NCBI RefSeq assembly: GCF_023205015.1
Contig: NZ_CP096258.1
Span: 2,480,001 to 2,544,000, forward strand
Origin: Providencia rettgeri
GTDB taxonomy: Bacteria > Pseudomonadota > Gammaproteobacteria > Enterobacterales > Enterobacteriaceae
Length of the DNA: 64,000 nucleotides
Reading direction: 5' to 3'
Shown here: positions 38,002-47,153 of the stretch, piece by piece
Layout of the letters: each line of letters begins with the position of its first letter
Position numbering within the stretch: the first letter of the stretch is position 1
The notes under the pieces: model-generated
What the model saw: only the letters and a program-made list of their open reading frames with translations
Told to the model about the DNA's origin: nothing
Databases searched by the model: none
Made by a program: the position numbers and the translations under genes

Positions 38002-39387
38002 ATGTTTACACCAGAGCTTTTGTCCCCTGCCGGTTCTTTAAAGAATATGCGCTACGCCTTTGCGTATGGCGCAGATGCCGTTTATGCAGGCCAACCTCGT
38101 TACAGCCTACGCGTACGCAATAACGAATTTAATCACGAAAACTTAGCTAAAGGCATTCAAGAAGCCCATGAGCTGGGTAAAAAGTTTTATGTGGTCGTGA
38201 ATATTGCGCCCCATAATGCGAAATTAAAAACCTTTATTCGTGATTTAACCCCTGTCATTGAAATGGGCCCAGATGCATTGATTATGTCAGATCCTGGCCT
38301 TATTATGATGGTTCGTGAAGCGTTTCCTGAGATGGATATTCATTTATCTGTGCAGGCGAATGCTGTTAACTGGGCGTCGGTGAAGTTCTGGAAACAGATG
38401 GGCTTAACACGGGTGATTTTATCCCGCGAATTATCCCTTGAAGAAATTGCTGAAATTCGCCAACACGTGCCTGAAATTGAGCTTGAAGTATTTGTTCACG
38501 GAGCGCTGTGCATGGCCTATTCTGGCCGCTGCTTGCTGTCAGGGTACATCAATAAACGTGACCCAAACCAAGGGACGTGCACCAATGCTTGCCGCTGGGA
38601 ATACAACGTACAAGAAGGTAAAGAAGACGATGTAGGTAATATTGTCCATGTGCATGAACCTATCCCAGTCCAAAATGTAGCGCCAACCTTAGGTGCTGGT
38701 GCGCCAACAGATAAAGTCTTTATGATAGAAGAAGCCAAACGTCCGGGCGAATATATGACCGCCTTTGAAGATGAACACGGCACGTATATTATGAATTCGA
38801 AGGATTTGCGCGCAATTGAGCACGTTGAAAACCTAACAAAAATGGGCGTTCACTCATTAAAAATTGAAGGCCGTACAAAATCATTTTATTACTGTGCTCG
38901 TACAGCACAAGTCTATCGACGTGCAATTGATGATGCAGTTGCAGGAAAACCCTTTGACCCAACGTTGCTATCCACCTTAGAAGGGTTAGCACACCGCGGT
39001 TATACTGAAGGCTTCTTACGTCGTCACACCCATGATGCCTACCAAACTTATGAATATGGTTATTCTGTTTCTGACACACAACAATTTGTGGGTGAATTTA
39101 CAGGTAAACGTATTGATGGTATGGCTGAAGTTGATGTAAAAAATAAATTTAGTGTCGGTGATAGCCTAGAAATGATGACCCCTGCAGGGAATATTGTCTT
39201 TACCTTAGATGCCTTAACAAACCGCAAAGGTGAAGCAATTGATGTTGCACCAGGTAACGGCCATGTGGTTTACCTCCCTATCCCTGAAGATGTCGATGTT
39301 AATTTTGGCTTGTTGATCCGTAACCTAGCAGGCACAACGACCCGAGCACCTCACCAAACTCAGGCAGAAAAGCAAATTGTAGGCTAA
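38002..39387 (+). CDS. trhP: tRNA hydroxylation protein TrhP (YegQ), U32 family
   Basis: A 461-residue member of peptidase family U32. The family signature is clear: EVFVHGALCMAYSGRCLLSG with its two cysteines, followed by further cysteines in GTCTNACRW that could hold an iron-sulfur cluster. The E. coli homologue YegQ/TrhP takes part in prephenate-dependent formation of 5-hydroxyuridine at tRNA position 34; despite the family name it is not known as a protease. It starts LLSPAGSLKNMRYAFAYGADAVYAG. It follows baeR by 128 bases, as in the E. coli region, with its own terminator. Confidence 0.95.
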   Translation: MFTPELLSPAGSLKNMRYAFAYGADAVYAGQPRYSLRVRNNEFNHENLAKGIQEAHELGKKFYVVVNIAPHNAKLKTFIRDLTPVIEMGPDALIMSDPGLIMMVREAFPEMDIHLSVQANAVNWASVKFWKQMGLTRVILSRELSLEEIAEIRQHVPEIELEVFVHGALCMAYSGRCLLSGYINKRDPNQGTCTNACRWEYNVQEGKEDDVGNIVHVHEPIPVQNVAPTLGAGAPTDKVFMIEEAKRPGEYMTAFEDEHGTYIMNSKDLRAIEHVENLTKMGVHSLKIEGRTKSFYYCARTAQVYRRAIDDAVAGKPFDPTLLSTLEGLAHRGYTEGFLRRHTHDAYQTYEYGYSVSDTQQFVGEFTGKRIDGMAEVDVKNKFSVGDSLEMMTPAGNIVFTLDALTNRKGEAIDVAPGNGHVVYLPIPEDVDVNFGLLIRNLAGTTTRAPHQTQAEKQIVG

Positions 39388-39422
39388 CTGCCACTCCGTA
39401 TTTTTTAAATAGTTTGTTCGCT

Positions 39423-39471
39423 AAAAGCCAAAATCTCATCGTTTAACGTTTTGATATTTTGGCTTTTTTTT
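39423..39471 (+). terminator. Rho-independent terminator of trhP
   Basis: Arms AAAAGCCAAAAT and ATTTTGGCTTTT close a long imperfect stem and run into eight T residues. Confidence 0.88.
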
Positions 39472-39569
39472 ATCTATAATATGATATTATTTTACTTTAT
39501 ATGCTTTTTCTTATATGAGAATCATTCGCGTTATTGACATTTACATTAAAAAGTGCGCTGAATATCCAA

Positions 39570-39591
39570 TTTTATACAACAGATCACATCA
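39570..39591 (+). promoter_or_regulatory. CRP site of the cyaR promoter
   Basis: The right half AGATCACATCA is a consensus CRP half-site; the left half is weak. Its centre lies 41.5 bases before the start predicted from TATAGT at 39610-39615, the spacing of a class II CRP promoter. E. coli cyaR is known to need CRP. Confidence 0.6.
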
Positions 39592-39621
39592 ATTGGCTAT
39601 TCAATATCGTATAGTCACTAT

Positions 39622-39709
39622 CGAAAACGAAGAACTAGAAAGTCATAAAATAAGACTAGGAACCACCTCCTTGGCTGGCTCAATCTCCCTTGAGCTAGCC
39701 ATTTCTTTT
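39622..39709 (+). ncRNA. cyaR: Small RNA CyaR (RyeE)
   Basis: The stretch AGGAACCACCTCCTT at 39658-39672, followed by a stem whose loop reads TCTCCC (arms GGCTGGCTCAA/TTGAGCTAGCC, 39673-39700) and a T-rich end, is the diagnostic 3' half of CyaR, which binds the ribosome sites of ompX, luxS, nadE and yqaE in E. coli. It lies between trhP (yegQ) and yegS exactly as in E. coli. The 5' part has diverged. Length about 88 bases; the start is inferred from the -10 box TATAGT. Confidence 0.9.
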
Positions 39710-39849
39710 ATCTGCAATTTTTATTTCATTTATCTTGTTAACGCTACTACTGTAAAAAATCTAAAATAAGCTCATCAATATCTTATAAATCCATTTATAC
39801 TCATTTTAACGAATATTTGACATATGTTAAACCGAATGGATGGGTATAT

Positions 39850-40749
39850 ATGAATCAATATCAGTCAGCCATGATTATCCTTAATGGTAAACAAGCCAAT
39901 CACGCTGAGCTGCGAAAGGCCATTACTCACTTACGTAATGAAGGCCATCAAATTCAAGTCCGTATTCCGTGGGAACTGAATGACACGTATTATTTTATTT
40001 CTCAGGCGATAAAAAACGGTGTTGATACTATCATTGCCGCGGGCGGTGACGGCACAGTGAATGCGGTTGCCAGTACTCTGATGAAGTTCCCAAGTGACTC
40101 TCGCCCTATTTTAGGCATTCTTCCTATGGGTACAGCAAATGATTTTGCCACCAGCGCGAATATTCCTATGGATATTGAAGCCGCCTTAGCACTTTCATTA
40201 AAAGGTAAAGCCATCCCCATTGATATTGCGCAAGTCAATAAGCAATATTATTTTCTCAATATGGCAACGGGTGGCTTTGGGACGCGTATTACCACCGAAA
40301 CGCCTGAAGCATTGAAATCAGCATTAGGCGGAGCTGCTTACGTGATAAATGGCTTACTGCGCCCTGATACGCTGAAAACGGATATTTGCCGCATTGAGGG
40401 TGAAAACTTTAGTTGGGAAGGTGAAACGTTGGTCATCGCAGTCGGAAACGGCCGCCAAGCGGGCGGAGGGCAGCAACTAACACCGCAAGCACTGATTAAT
40501 GACGGCGCATTGAATTTACTGATCATTCCGTCAAGGGATGTCATACCCGCGTTTTTATCGAATTTGTTTTCAACCGATAAAAACGAACACTTAGTTGAAA
40601 AAAACTTGTCATGGGTAAAAATCTCATCCCCTCACGATATGATCTTAAACCTTGATGGTGAGCCATTATCGGGAGATACCTTTACGTTCGCAGTGCAGCC
40701 GAATGCTATTCAGTGTCGGTTACCACCTCAATGTAACTTATTAGCTTAA
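39850..40749 (+). CDS. yegS: Lipid kinase YegS
   Basis: A 299-residue diacylglycerol-kinase-like enzyme, the E. coli length when started at ATG 39850 (an upstream start at 39817 adds 11 unsupported residues). Nucleotide motif AAGGDGTVNAVA, then LGILPMGTANDFATS, VGNGRQAGGGQQL and LDGEPLSGD. E. coli YegS phosphorylates phosphatidylglycerol in vitro; the physiological substrate is not settled. Confidence 0.95.
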   Translation: MNQYQSAMIILNGKQANHAELRKAITHLRNEGHQIQVRIPWELNDTYYFISQAIKNGVDTIIAAGGDGTVNAVASTLMKFPSDSRPILGILPMGTANDFATSANIPMDIEAALALSLKGKAIPIDIAQVNKQYYFLNMATGGFGTRITTETPEALKSALGGAAYVINGLLRPDTLKTDICRIEGENFSWEGETLVIAVGNGRQAGGGQQLTPQALINDGALNLLIIPSRDVIPAFLSNLFSTDKNEHLVEKNLSWVKISSPHDMILNLDGEPLSGDTFTFAVQPNAIQCRLPPQCNLLA

Positions 40750-40759
40750 AATATAGCGA

Positions 40760-40783
40760 GAAAGCCCTAGTATTCGGGCTTTC
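40760..40783. terminator. Bidirectional hairpin between yegS and thiD
   Basis: Stem GAAAGCCC/GGGCTTTC, 11 bases past yegS and 13 before the thiD end; the flanks are moderately T-rich. Confidence 0.6.
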
Positions 40784-40795
40784 AATCATTACAGA

Positions 40796-41593
40796 CTACC
40801 ACCATGCATGGAAGTGATGGACCGGGCCAATCCCCTTCCCGACTTCTAAACTGTCCGCTTGCTCTAACGCAGCTTGTAAATAGGCTTTAGCCTGCGTAAC
40901 CGCTTCTTGCCAATCAGTGCAACGAGGACGCAATGCAGCCAGAGCCGCCGATAAAGTACATCCAGTACCATGGGTATTTTTAGTATTTACACGAATAGAG
41001 GTAAAGCGCCATTCACCTTCAGGTGTGATTAACCAATCAGGGCTTTCAGCATCACTTAGGTGCCCGCCTTTCATCAACACCGCTTGGCAACCTTTTTCCA
41101 GTAATTTATACCCCTGAGTCAACATTTGGCTTTCTGTTTGTGCAACTTTTTCGTCTAGCAATACCGCAGCTTCAGGAAGGTTCGGTGTAATAATCGAAAC
41201 AAGAGGTAATAATTGTTGGCGTAGTGCATCAACGGCATCCGGTAATAATAACGGGTCGCCACTTTTAGCCACCATTACAGTATCCAATACCACATACGGA
41301 ATTGGATATTGCTTCAGCGCATTCGCCACCACTACGATATTACTTTGATTAAACAACATGCCGATTTTTGCACTATCAATTCGCACATCACTGAGAACAG
41401 AATCTAATTGTGCCGCCACAAATTCAGGGGGTAAGTCTTGGACAGATTGTACGCCTTGAGTATTTTGAGCCACCAATGCCGTCATCACGCTCGTACCATA
41501 AGCCTCTAATGCTGAGAAAGTTTTTAAATCCGCCTGAATACCCGCCCCACCCGATGGGTCTGTTCCGGCGATGGTTAACGCATTGATCCTCAT
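40796..41593 (-). CDS. thiD: Bifunctional HMP/HMP-phosphate kinase ThiD
   Basis: ThiD phosphorylates hydroxymethylpyrimidine twice for thiamine synthesis. 265 residues: ALTIAGTDPSGGAGIQADLKTF, LDTVMVAKSGDPLL, TPNLPEAAVLL and the anion-hole loop NTHGTGCTLSAALAA. GGGGAG lies before the ATG. No thiM partner and no TPP riboswitch lie beside it. Confidence 0.96.
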   Translation of the reverse strand: MRINALTIAGTDPSGGAGIQADLKTFSALEAYGTSVMTALVAQNTQGVQSVQDLPPEFVAAQLDSVLSDVRIDSAKIGMLFNQSNIVVVANALKQYPIPYVVLDTVMVAKSGDPLLLPDAVDALRQQLLPLVSIITPNLPEAAVLLDEKVAQTESQMLTQGYKLLEKGCQAVLMKGGHLSDAESPDWLITPEGEWRFTSIRVNTKNTHGTGCTLSAALAALRPRCTDWQEAVTQAKAYLQAALEQADSLEVGKGIGPVHHFHAWW

Positions 41594-41784
41594 GAGTGAC
41601 TCCCCTTTTCGGCTAAAACAATAGAATAGATTGATAAGCGAGGTTTACTGAAATCATTTTAAATCAAACAATAAAACCGCCTTGATTGTCTCATAACATT
41701 TAACAAATGCCAGCGGTTAGTGAATGAATTTTAATGACTTAGATAAAAAGAGGGAATATCTCACAAAGGAAAAATCAGCATGGC

Positions 41785-42651
41785 TTATAAGTACACATTA
41801 GGCAAATGAATATTACCCACGCCTCGCGATTGTAACTGTTGAGCAAATGCCTCTACTTCCGTTTGGGTTGCCGCAGGCCAGTTAACCGCTTCATTTTTTA
41901 CGCCATGTTGCTGAAATGCATTAACTTTTATTCGTGTATTTGCAGGTAGTTGATTTAAGAAATTAGCAAGTTTATCAATATGTTCTAGGTAGTCCGTTTG
42001 ATGAGGAATATATAATAAACGCAATTCATACAATTTCCCCGCTTGAGCCAGAAATTGAATTGATTGAAATACACGTTGGTTATCTTTCCCAGTTAATCTT
42101 AAGGCACACTCATCACCCCATGATTTCAAGTCAATCATTACGCCATCAGTATACTCAATCACTTTATTCCACCCTGCAGAAGCAAGGTGCCCATTACTGT
42201 CAATAAAGCAGGTTAAATGCTTGAGTTCCGGTGCCGCTTTAATCGCTTTAAACAGTTCAATAATAAAGGGTAATTGTGTTGTTGCCTCTCCGCCACTGAC
42301 GGTTACACCATTCAGAAAAGCAACATTTTTCTTCAAATCATTAACGGCATCATTAACACTTAATGATACGGTCATCGGGCTTGAATTCTTAGAGCACGTT
42401 TGTAAACAGGTATCGCAGAGCTGGCAAGCATCGCTATCCCATATCACCTTGCCGTCAACAAACGATAACCCATTGTGAGGACAGGTTAAAACACAGTCCC
42501 CACAATGGTCACAGAGCGCCATGGTATATGGATTATGGCAATTCAAACAACGTAAATTGCAACCTTGCAAAAAGATAACATGTCGATTACCCGGCCCATC
42601 TACGCAGGAAAAAGGAATAACCTTATTCAGTGTAGCGCATCGATTGCTCAT
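41785..42651 (-). CDS. yjjW: Glycyl-radical-enzyme activase YjjW
   Basis: A radical-SAM activase. The SAM-cluster motif LQGCNLRCLNCHNP is followed by two ferredoxin-like four-cysteine clusters (CDHCGDCVLTCPHNG and CQLCDTCLQTC) as in other activating enzymes, then VSGGEATTQLPF. I start it at ATG 42651, giving 288 residues and the E. coli N-terminus (SNRCATLNKVIPFSCVDGPG); a longer frame reaching 42708 is unsupported. The start lies 29 bases inside the end of yjjI, so it is coupled to the enzyme it activates. Confidence 0.93.
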   Translation of the reverse strand: MSNRCATLNKVIPFSCVDGPGNRHVIFLQGCNLRCLNCHNPYTMALCDHCGDCVLTCPHNGLSFVDGKVIWDSDACQLCDTCLQTCSKNSSPMTVSLSVNDAVNDLKKNVAFLNGVTVSGGEATTQLPFIIELFKAIKAAPELKHLTCFIDSNGHLASAGWNKVIEYTDGVMIDLKSWGDECALRLTGKDNQRVFQSIQFLAQAGKLYELRLLYIPHQTDYLEHIDKLANFLNQLPANTRIKVNAFQQHGVKNEAVNWPAATQTEVEAFAQQLQSRGVGNIHLPNVYL

Positions 42652-44179
42652 TGCTGATGACTCGCTGCTGACGGGCTGTAATTTTACAGTTCTTAGTCGC
42701 CTCTTCACCTAACCAGGTAGTATTGCTTCTAGAACCTTGCTCTTTATATTTCTCTATATCTGATAAACGCACCATATAGCCAGTAACACGGACTAAATCA
42801 TTACTTGCCACATTTGCGGTAAATTCACGCATTCCACAATTAAATGCGCCTTTACACAGTTGCATTAGGGCCTGCGGGTTCTGCTTAATCGTTTCGTCGA
42901 TAGTTAAAATGTCACTGATCCCAGACAAATAGTGTTTGTGATGGGGAGCTACCGCTTGAATGTGTGACACCGGATCGGGCTCTTCACCGTATGGAATACG
43001 AGCCCCCGGTGTCGTCCCGATATCCGAGCTGATCCCTGATTGAGCATGGAGCATCGCACGGCCTTTATAACCATATTTAACGGGGGTCGTTTCAACAAAA
43101 TTAGCGAGTTGCTCGCTGATTTGATAAGACAATGGCAAGGCAGGCGAATTTGCCTGATACTGGCCTTTCACCCCGTCTTTTTCCATCAGGAGATTCACAG
43201 CTTCTGCTAAACCGTATATACCAAACATAGGCGCAAAACGTTCAGGCTCAATTAACCCTTCTTGTACTAAAAAACTGGTTTGGAAGAAATTAGACTCCTC
43301 AAATAAAAATGCGCTACGTGTTTCAATGAGTTCCATTTGTAACTCACAATATTTTTTCAATTGCACATTTAGAAAATCAGCTGAATTTTGACTGCGTAGC
43401 GCAACTTCACGTAAATTAATACGAACTAAAGTACTTCCCCCACCCGCAACAGGCAACGCATTATAACAACTGACAATACCGTAACCTTGTTCATCAAATG
43501 CCGCACGATGAATGATATCATTTGCAATATGCGGTTTACTGCATTCACAAATGCTTTCAATCGCTTGTAAGAAAAGTGACTCCGGTGTGCGCTGTGGATG
43601 ATAAACAAATGTCAGATTAGGTGCGACTTGTTTCAGTTCCGCATCAATGCGTAAAATCAAGCGGCAAATAACGTTGTCATCCGGCCCAATATTGGCATGC
43701 ATAAAAGCATCCGGCAGTGTTCGGTCTAGCTGTATCCAGAACCTTTTTAGCTTTGGATACAGTTGTTCTTCTGTCAACTCCCCCACATATGGCATAAGGA
43801 GTCTATCTAAATACCCTAAAAATACGGGGAAATTGGTTACCGACGGCACGTGATGATACAAAATCATCAGATGATTAAGGGCGTCATCAAAATCCTCAGC
43901 TGGGGCTAATTCTAAGTATTCTGAGCCTTGTTTGAGGTATTTTACATAGTCAGGCAATACATAACGCGGCTTATACGGCGCATTTCCTTCATACATATCA
44001 CAAATAACACGTTCATCTAACGCATCAGCAAGGGGCTGGCTCATTGCAAGATATGGAATATGGCTATCTGCCTCTGCCGCTAAAAAATTGGCTTTTTGTT
44101 TTGGTGATAATATTTTGTCAGTGGCGATAGCCAAGCATTTAGCTTGGTATTCAGTCAGTGGTTCTTGGCGTTTCATCAT
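42623..44179 (-). CDS. yjjI: Putative glycyl radical enzyme YjjI (DUF3029)
   Basis: A 518-residue DUF3029 protein, close to E. coli YjjI (516). Blocks: YHHVPSVTNFPVFLG, TLPDAFMHANIGP, LPVAGGGSTLVR, and near the C-terminus NDLVRVTGYMVRLSD, whose glycine fits the radical-bearing RVxGY motif of glycyl radical enzymes. Its reaction is unknown. AAGGA stands 8 bases before the ATG. Expression is probably anaerobic: an FNR-like site lies about 155 bases upstream. Confidence 0.92.
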   Translation of the reverse strand: MMKRQEPLTEYQAKCLAIATDKILSPKQKANFLAAEADSHIPYLAMSQPLADALDERVICDMYEGNAPYKPRYVLPDYVKYLKQGSEYLELAPAEDFDDALNHLMILYHHVPSVTNFPVFLGYLDRLLMPYVGELTEEQLYPKLKRFWIQLDRTLPDAFMHANIGPDDNVICRLILRIDAELKQVAPNLTFVYHPQRTPESLFLQAIESICECSKPHIANDIIHRAAFDEQGYGIVSCYNALPVAGGGSTLVRINLREVALRSQNSADFLNVQLKKYCELQMELIETRSAFLFEESNFFQTSFLVQEGLIEPERFAPMFGIYGLAEAVNLLMEKDGVKGQYQANSPALPLSYQISEQLANFVETTPVKYGYKGRAMLHAQSGISSDIGTTPGARIPYGEEPDPVSHIQAVAPHHKHYLSGISDILTIDETIKQNPQALMQLCKGAFNCGMREFTANVASNDLVRVTGYMVRLSDIEKYKEQGSRSNTTWLGEEATKNCKITARQQRVISNEQSMRYTE

Positions 44180-44842
44180 AGAGACGTTCCTTTTTTAGTT
44201 AGAAGCTAAGGTTACACACAGCAATGTATATGCCATAAACCTTCGAAAACTCGCTCCTACCTGTATTGACATGCCGCAGCTCATACCTGCCGCCTATAGC
44301 ATTTATTTCATCCCATTGAGGCGTGCCATTATTTGATGTGCATCATACTTTTTGGATTTGCTTGCACGTTATTTTTCATAAATGTCTGCTCTATCAACAT
44401 GCCTAGTCACAATCACCTAGATAATGAAAAATATCTTTTTATTACATAATGTTAACTACAAAAATAATGAATGGCACTTTATTTTTCTTATCTTTTTAAA
44501 AATCCATCTCGTTTTCTCTCATCAAAAAACTGTCTTATCCAACCTGAAAATGAAACACCTCGTCTGTTATCAGCTACTTTAGGAGTATTAGCCTATTCAA
44601 CAACTAATTTGATACGTTATTATTTAATCAGATAATCGGTTATCCCACATAAAAACAGGCAAAATTAAACGGTTCTAATATGACCAGCCAGTTTTTATCC
44701 TCAATTATGTGATAAATACTGTTATATTATATGTATCTTAATTAAAATAATTCCGCTCAAAATTATAATAATAATGCTAATCTGATAATTATTAGCGAGC
44801 TAATCATCATTTATATATCTGCGATACAAAACTGGATTTACA
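44180..44842. other. yjjI-pagP divergent intergenic region
   Basis: 663 AT-rich bases with the FNR-like site towards yjjI and the pagP promoter region. I found no convincing PhoP box (paired GTTTA repeats) for pagP and no supported open frame. Confidence 0.5.
44333..44346 (-). promoter_or_regulatory. FNR-like site ahead of yjjIW
   Basis: TTGATGTGCATCAT matches the FNR consensus TTGAT-N4-ATCAA at nine of ten fixed positions. The oxygen-sensitive glycyl radical pair downstream makes FNR control likely. Confidence 0.65.
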
Positions 44843-45418
44843 ATGAGAGTTTATAAAAACATACAGTTGGCCGTAGGTGCATCGTTACTCATGAGCACCT
44901 CAATCTGCATATCATCGCCTGCCATTGCTCAAGAGCAATCGGAAAATTTATGGGATAAATTTAAAGGCAATGTCAGTACCACATGGGACTCAGACAAATA
45001 TGAGCTATATATCCCCGCGGTGACTTGGCACAACCGTGCAATGTACGACAAGAAAAAAACAGATGAATATAACGAGCGCCCTTGGGGGCTGGGCTTTGGT
45101 AAATATCGTTATGATGAAGACAATGACTGGCATGCTATCTATGCAATGGCATTTAAAGATTCACATAATGATTGGGAGCCAATTGCGGGTTATGCATTCC
45201 AAAAAATGTGGATCCCGGGAGATATTGATGGCTTCCGTATGGGAGCAGGCTTCACTCTAGGTGTCACTGCCCGTAAGGATATGTATTATATTCCGATCCC
45301 AGCACCACTCCCTCTGGTATCAGTGGAATATGATAGACTTTCACTGCAAGCCACTTACATTCCGGGGACTTATAATAACGGCAACGTGTTATTCGCTTGG
45401 TTACGTTGGCAATGGTGA
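44843..45418 (+). CDS. pagP: Lipid A palmitoyltransferase PagP
   Basis: PagP is an outer-membrane barrel that moves palmitate from phospholipid to lipid A. 191 residues with a signal peptide (about 1-29, cleaved near PAIAQ). The catalytic residues are in place: His in VTWHNRAMYD and the Asp-Ser pair in AFKDSHNDWEP. It ends in an aromatic residue (LRWQW), the barrel sorting signal. It can help shield the cell from cationic peptides. Confidence 0.94.
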   Translation: MRVYKNIQLAVGASLLMSTSICISSPAIAQEQSENLWDKFKGNVSTTWDSDKYELYIPAVTWHNRAMYDKKKTDEYNERPWGLGFGKYRYDEDNDWHAIYAMAFKDSHNDWEPIAGYAFQKMWIPGDIDGFRMGAGFTLGVTARKDMYYIPIPAPLPLVSVEYDRLSLQATYIPGTYNNGNVLFAWLRWQW

Positions 45419-45428
45419 CCTAGCCATC

Positions 45429-45500
45429 TCATGGCTATATAAAATTTCATGGCTATATAAAATTTCATGGCTGTATAAAATTTCATGGCTGTATAAAAAG
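45429..45500. repeat. 19-bp tandem repeat, 3.8 copies, downstream of pagP
   Basis: Units TCATGGCTATATAAAATTT start at 45429, 45448, 45467 and 45486; the last two carry GTATA in place of TATATA, and the last is cut. The first unit also pairs with TAGCCAT just before it. The array lies between pagP and its terminator. Confidence 0.9.
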
Positions 45501-45533
45501 GCCGGAGGGAATACCCTACCGGCCTTTTTATTA
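45498..45533. terminator. Strong terminator between pagP and pheP
   Basis: Long stem AAGGCCGG-AGGG/CCCT-A-CCGGCCTT with loop AATA, then TTTTTATT on the plus strand and A-rich flanks for the minus strand; probably bidirectional. Confidence 0.9.
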
Positions 45534-45561
45534 TAAGAAAAAATTAAATTTAACTGAGTTG

Positions 45562-46926
45562 TTAGCTTTTAGCTAAATCCTGCTTTTTAGCCCCTGAGAA
45601 TTGATACCCAATCCACAGAACCGCTATCCATAATGGCATAATTAATACGGAAATGCGCAAGCCGTCCATCGTCAGGATAATCCCCAAAATTAACAGTAAG
45701 AATGCTAAGCACAAATAGTTTCCAAATGGATACCAAATACTCTTAAATTTCGTTTCGACACCTTGCTTGTTCATTGCTGCTCTGAATTTCAAATTTGAAA
45801 CACAAATCATAATCCAGTTCAAAACTAACGTTGTCACAACCAATGACATTAACAATTCGAAAGCTTTACCTTCCATCACAAAGTTAATTAAAATACCGCC
45901 AGACGTCGCAATACCTGAAACAAGTAATGCCATAACTGGAACGCCACCTTTATTCACTTTTGCAAGAAATTTAGGCGCATTATTTTGTTGTGCCAAGCCA
46001 TACAACATACGACTTGTCGCATAAGCCCCGCTGTTATACACAGATAATGCAGCAATTAAAATGACAACGTTCAACGAATTAGCAACCAGTAAGTCCCCTA
46101 ATTCATGGAAAATTAATACAAATGGGCTTGTTTCGCCATCAAGATCAACCCAAGGATATAAAGCTAACAGTACCGCTAATGAGCCAATATAAAAAATTAG
46201 GATACGATATACAACTTGGTTAATCGCTTTTGGAATGCTTTTATCTGGGTCTTCTGCCTCTGCCGCGGTAATACCGACCAGCTCTAACCCCCCAAATGAA
46301 AACATAATAATAGCTAACGCCATTATTAGCCCATTGAAGCCATTAGCAAAGAAACCGCCGTGCTCCCATAAGTTACTCACTTTCGCTTGTGGGCCGCCAT
46401 GACCGCTGAGTAATAAGTAGCAGCCAAAAATAATCATCGCAACGACGGCAATAACTTTAATTAATGCAAACCAGAACTCAGTTTCTCCATAAGAGCGTAC
46501 ATTAATCAAGTTAACTGCATTTACCGCAACAAAAAACACCGCGGCAGACACCCATATAGGCAGCTCAGGCCACCAATGTTGCATATATTTACCTGCAGCG
46601 GTCAGCTCTGTCATCCCAACGAGAATAAACATAAACCAATAATTCCAGCCTGAAAGAAACCCGGCAAAACCACCCCAATACTTAAATGCAAAATGGCTAA
46701 ACGAACCTGCGACAGGTTCCTGAACAATCATTTCGCCCAACTGACGCATAATCAGGAAAGCAATAAACCCACACAGCGCATAACCCAGTAAAACTGATGG
46801 CCCTGCCATTTGTATGGTTGTTGCTATTCCGAGGAATAACCCTGTACCAACAGCGCCTCCCAATGCAATCAATTGGATATGCCTGTTTTTTAATCCCCGC
46901 TTTAGCGTCTGTTGCTGTTGCGCCAT
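45562..46926 (-). CDS. pheP: Aromatic amino acid permease (PheP-type)
   Basis: A 454-residue, 12-span APC-family permease. It has LKRGLKNRHIQLIALGGAVGTGLFLG, ITAAEAEDPDKSIPKAINQVVYRIL and YNSGAYATSRMLYGLA. It resembles both AroP and PheP; NVRSYGETEFWFALIKV, LALYPWV, KFRAAMNKQG and YPFGNYLC favour PheP (phenylalanine). A proton symporter of the inner membrane. The exporter yddG lies 2 kb away. Confidence 0.88.
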   Translation of the reverse strand: MAQQQQTLKRGLKNRHIQLIALGGAVGTGLFLGIATTIQMAGPSVLLGYALCGFIAFLIMRQLGEMIVQEPVAGSFSHFAFKYWGGFAGFLSGWNYWFMFILVGMTELTAAGKYMQHWWPELPIWVSAAVFFVAVNAVNLINVRSYGETEFWFALIKVIAVVAMIIFGCYLLLSGHGGPQAKVSNLWEHGGFFANGFNGLIMALAIIMFSFGGLELVGITAAEAEDPDKSIPKAINQVVYRILIFYIGSLAVLLALYPWVDLDGETSPFVLIFHELGDLLVANSLNVVILIAALSVYNSGAYATSRMLYGLAQQNNAPKFLAKVNKGGVPVMALLVSGIATSGGILINFVMEGKAFELLMSLVVTTLVLNWIMICVSNLKFRAAMNKQGVETKFKSIWYPFGNYLCLAFLLLILGIILTMDGLRISVLIMPLWIAVLWIGYQFSGAKKQDLAKS

Positions 46927-47153
46927 AACTTTACCCTTTCGTCCCCTTACTTGTTTTTATCTTCCCAAACAATGATAATGACACAAGTTTATTTGAATTT
47001 TCTTATTAACACTACATTCTTCTGGTGCCGTTTTCAGTATATTTTACGCCCCAAAAGCAGATGCTATTCATTATTTTTTTATCACATAGCAAAATGATAC
47101 CGCAGGATGGCTACCCTGACTCAATATCATGGATTGAGCATTAAAAAGCAAAT

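Noticed and set aside
44648..44842. PhoP box before pagP
   Set aside because: No paired GTTTA repeats with five-base spacing were found.
45261..45536. Frame with repeated SWLYKI units
   Set aside because: The repeats are only the translation of the 19-bp DNA array, and the frame overlaps pagP.
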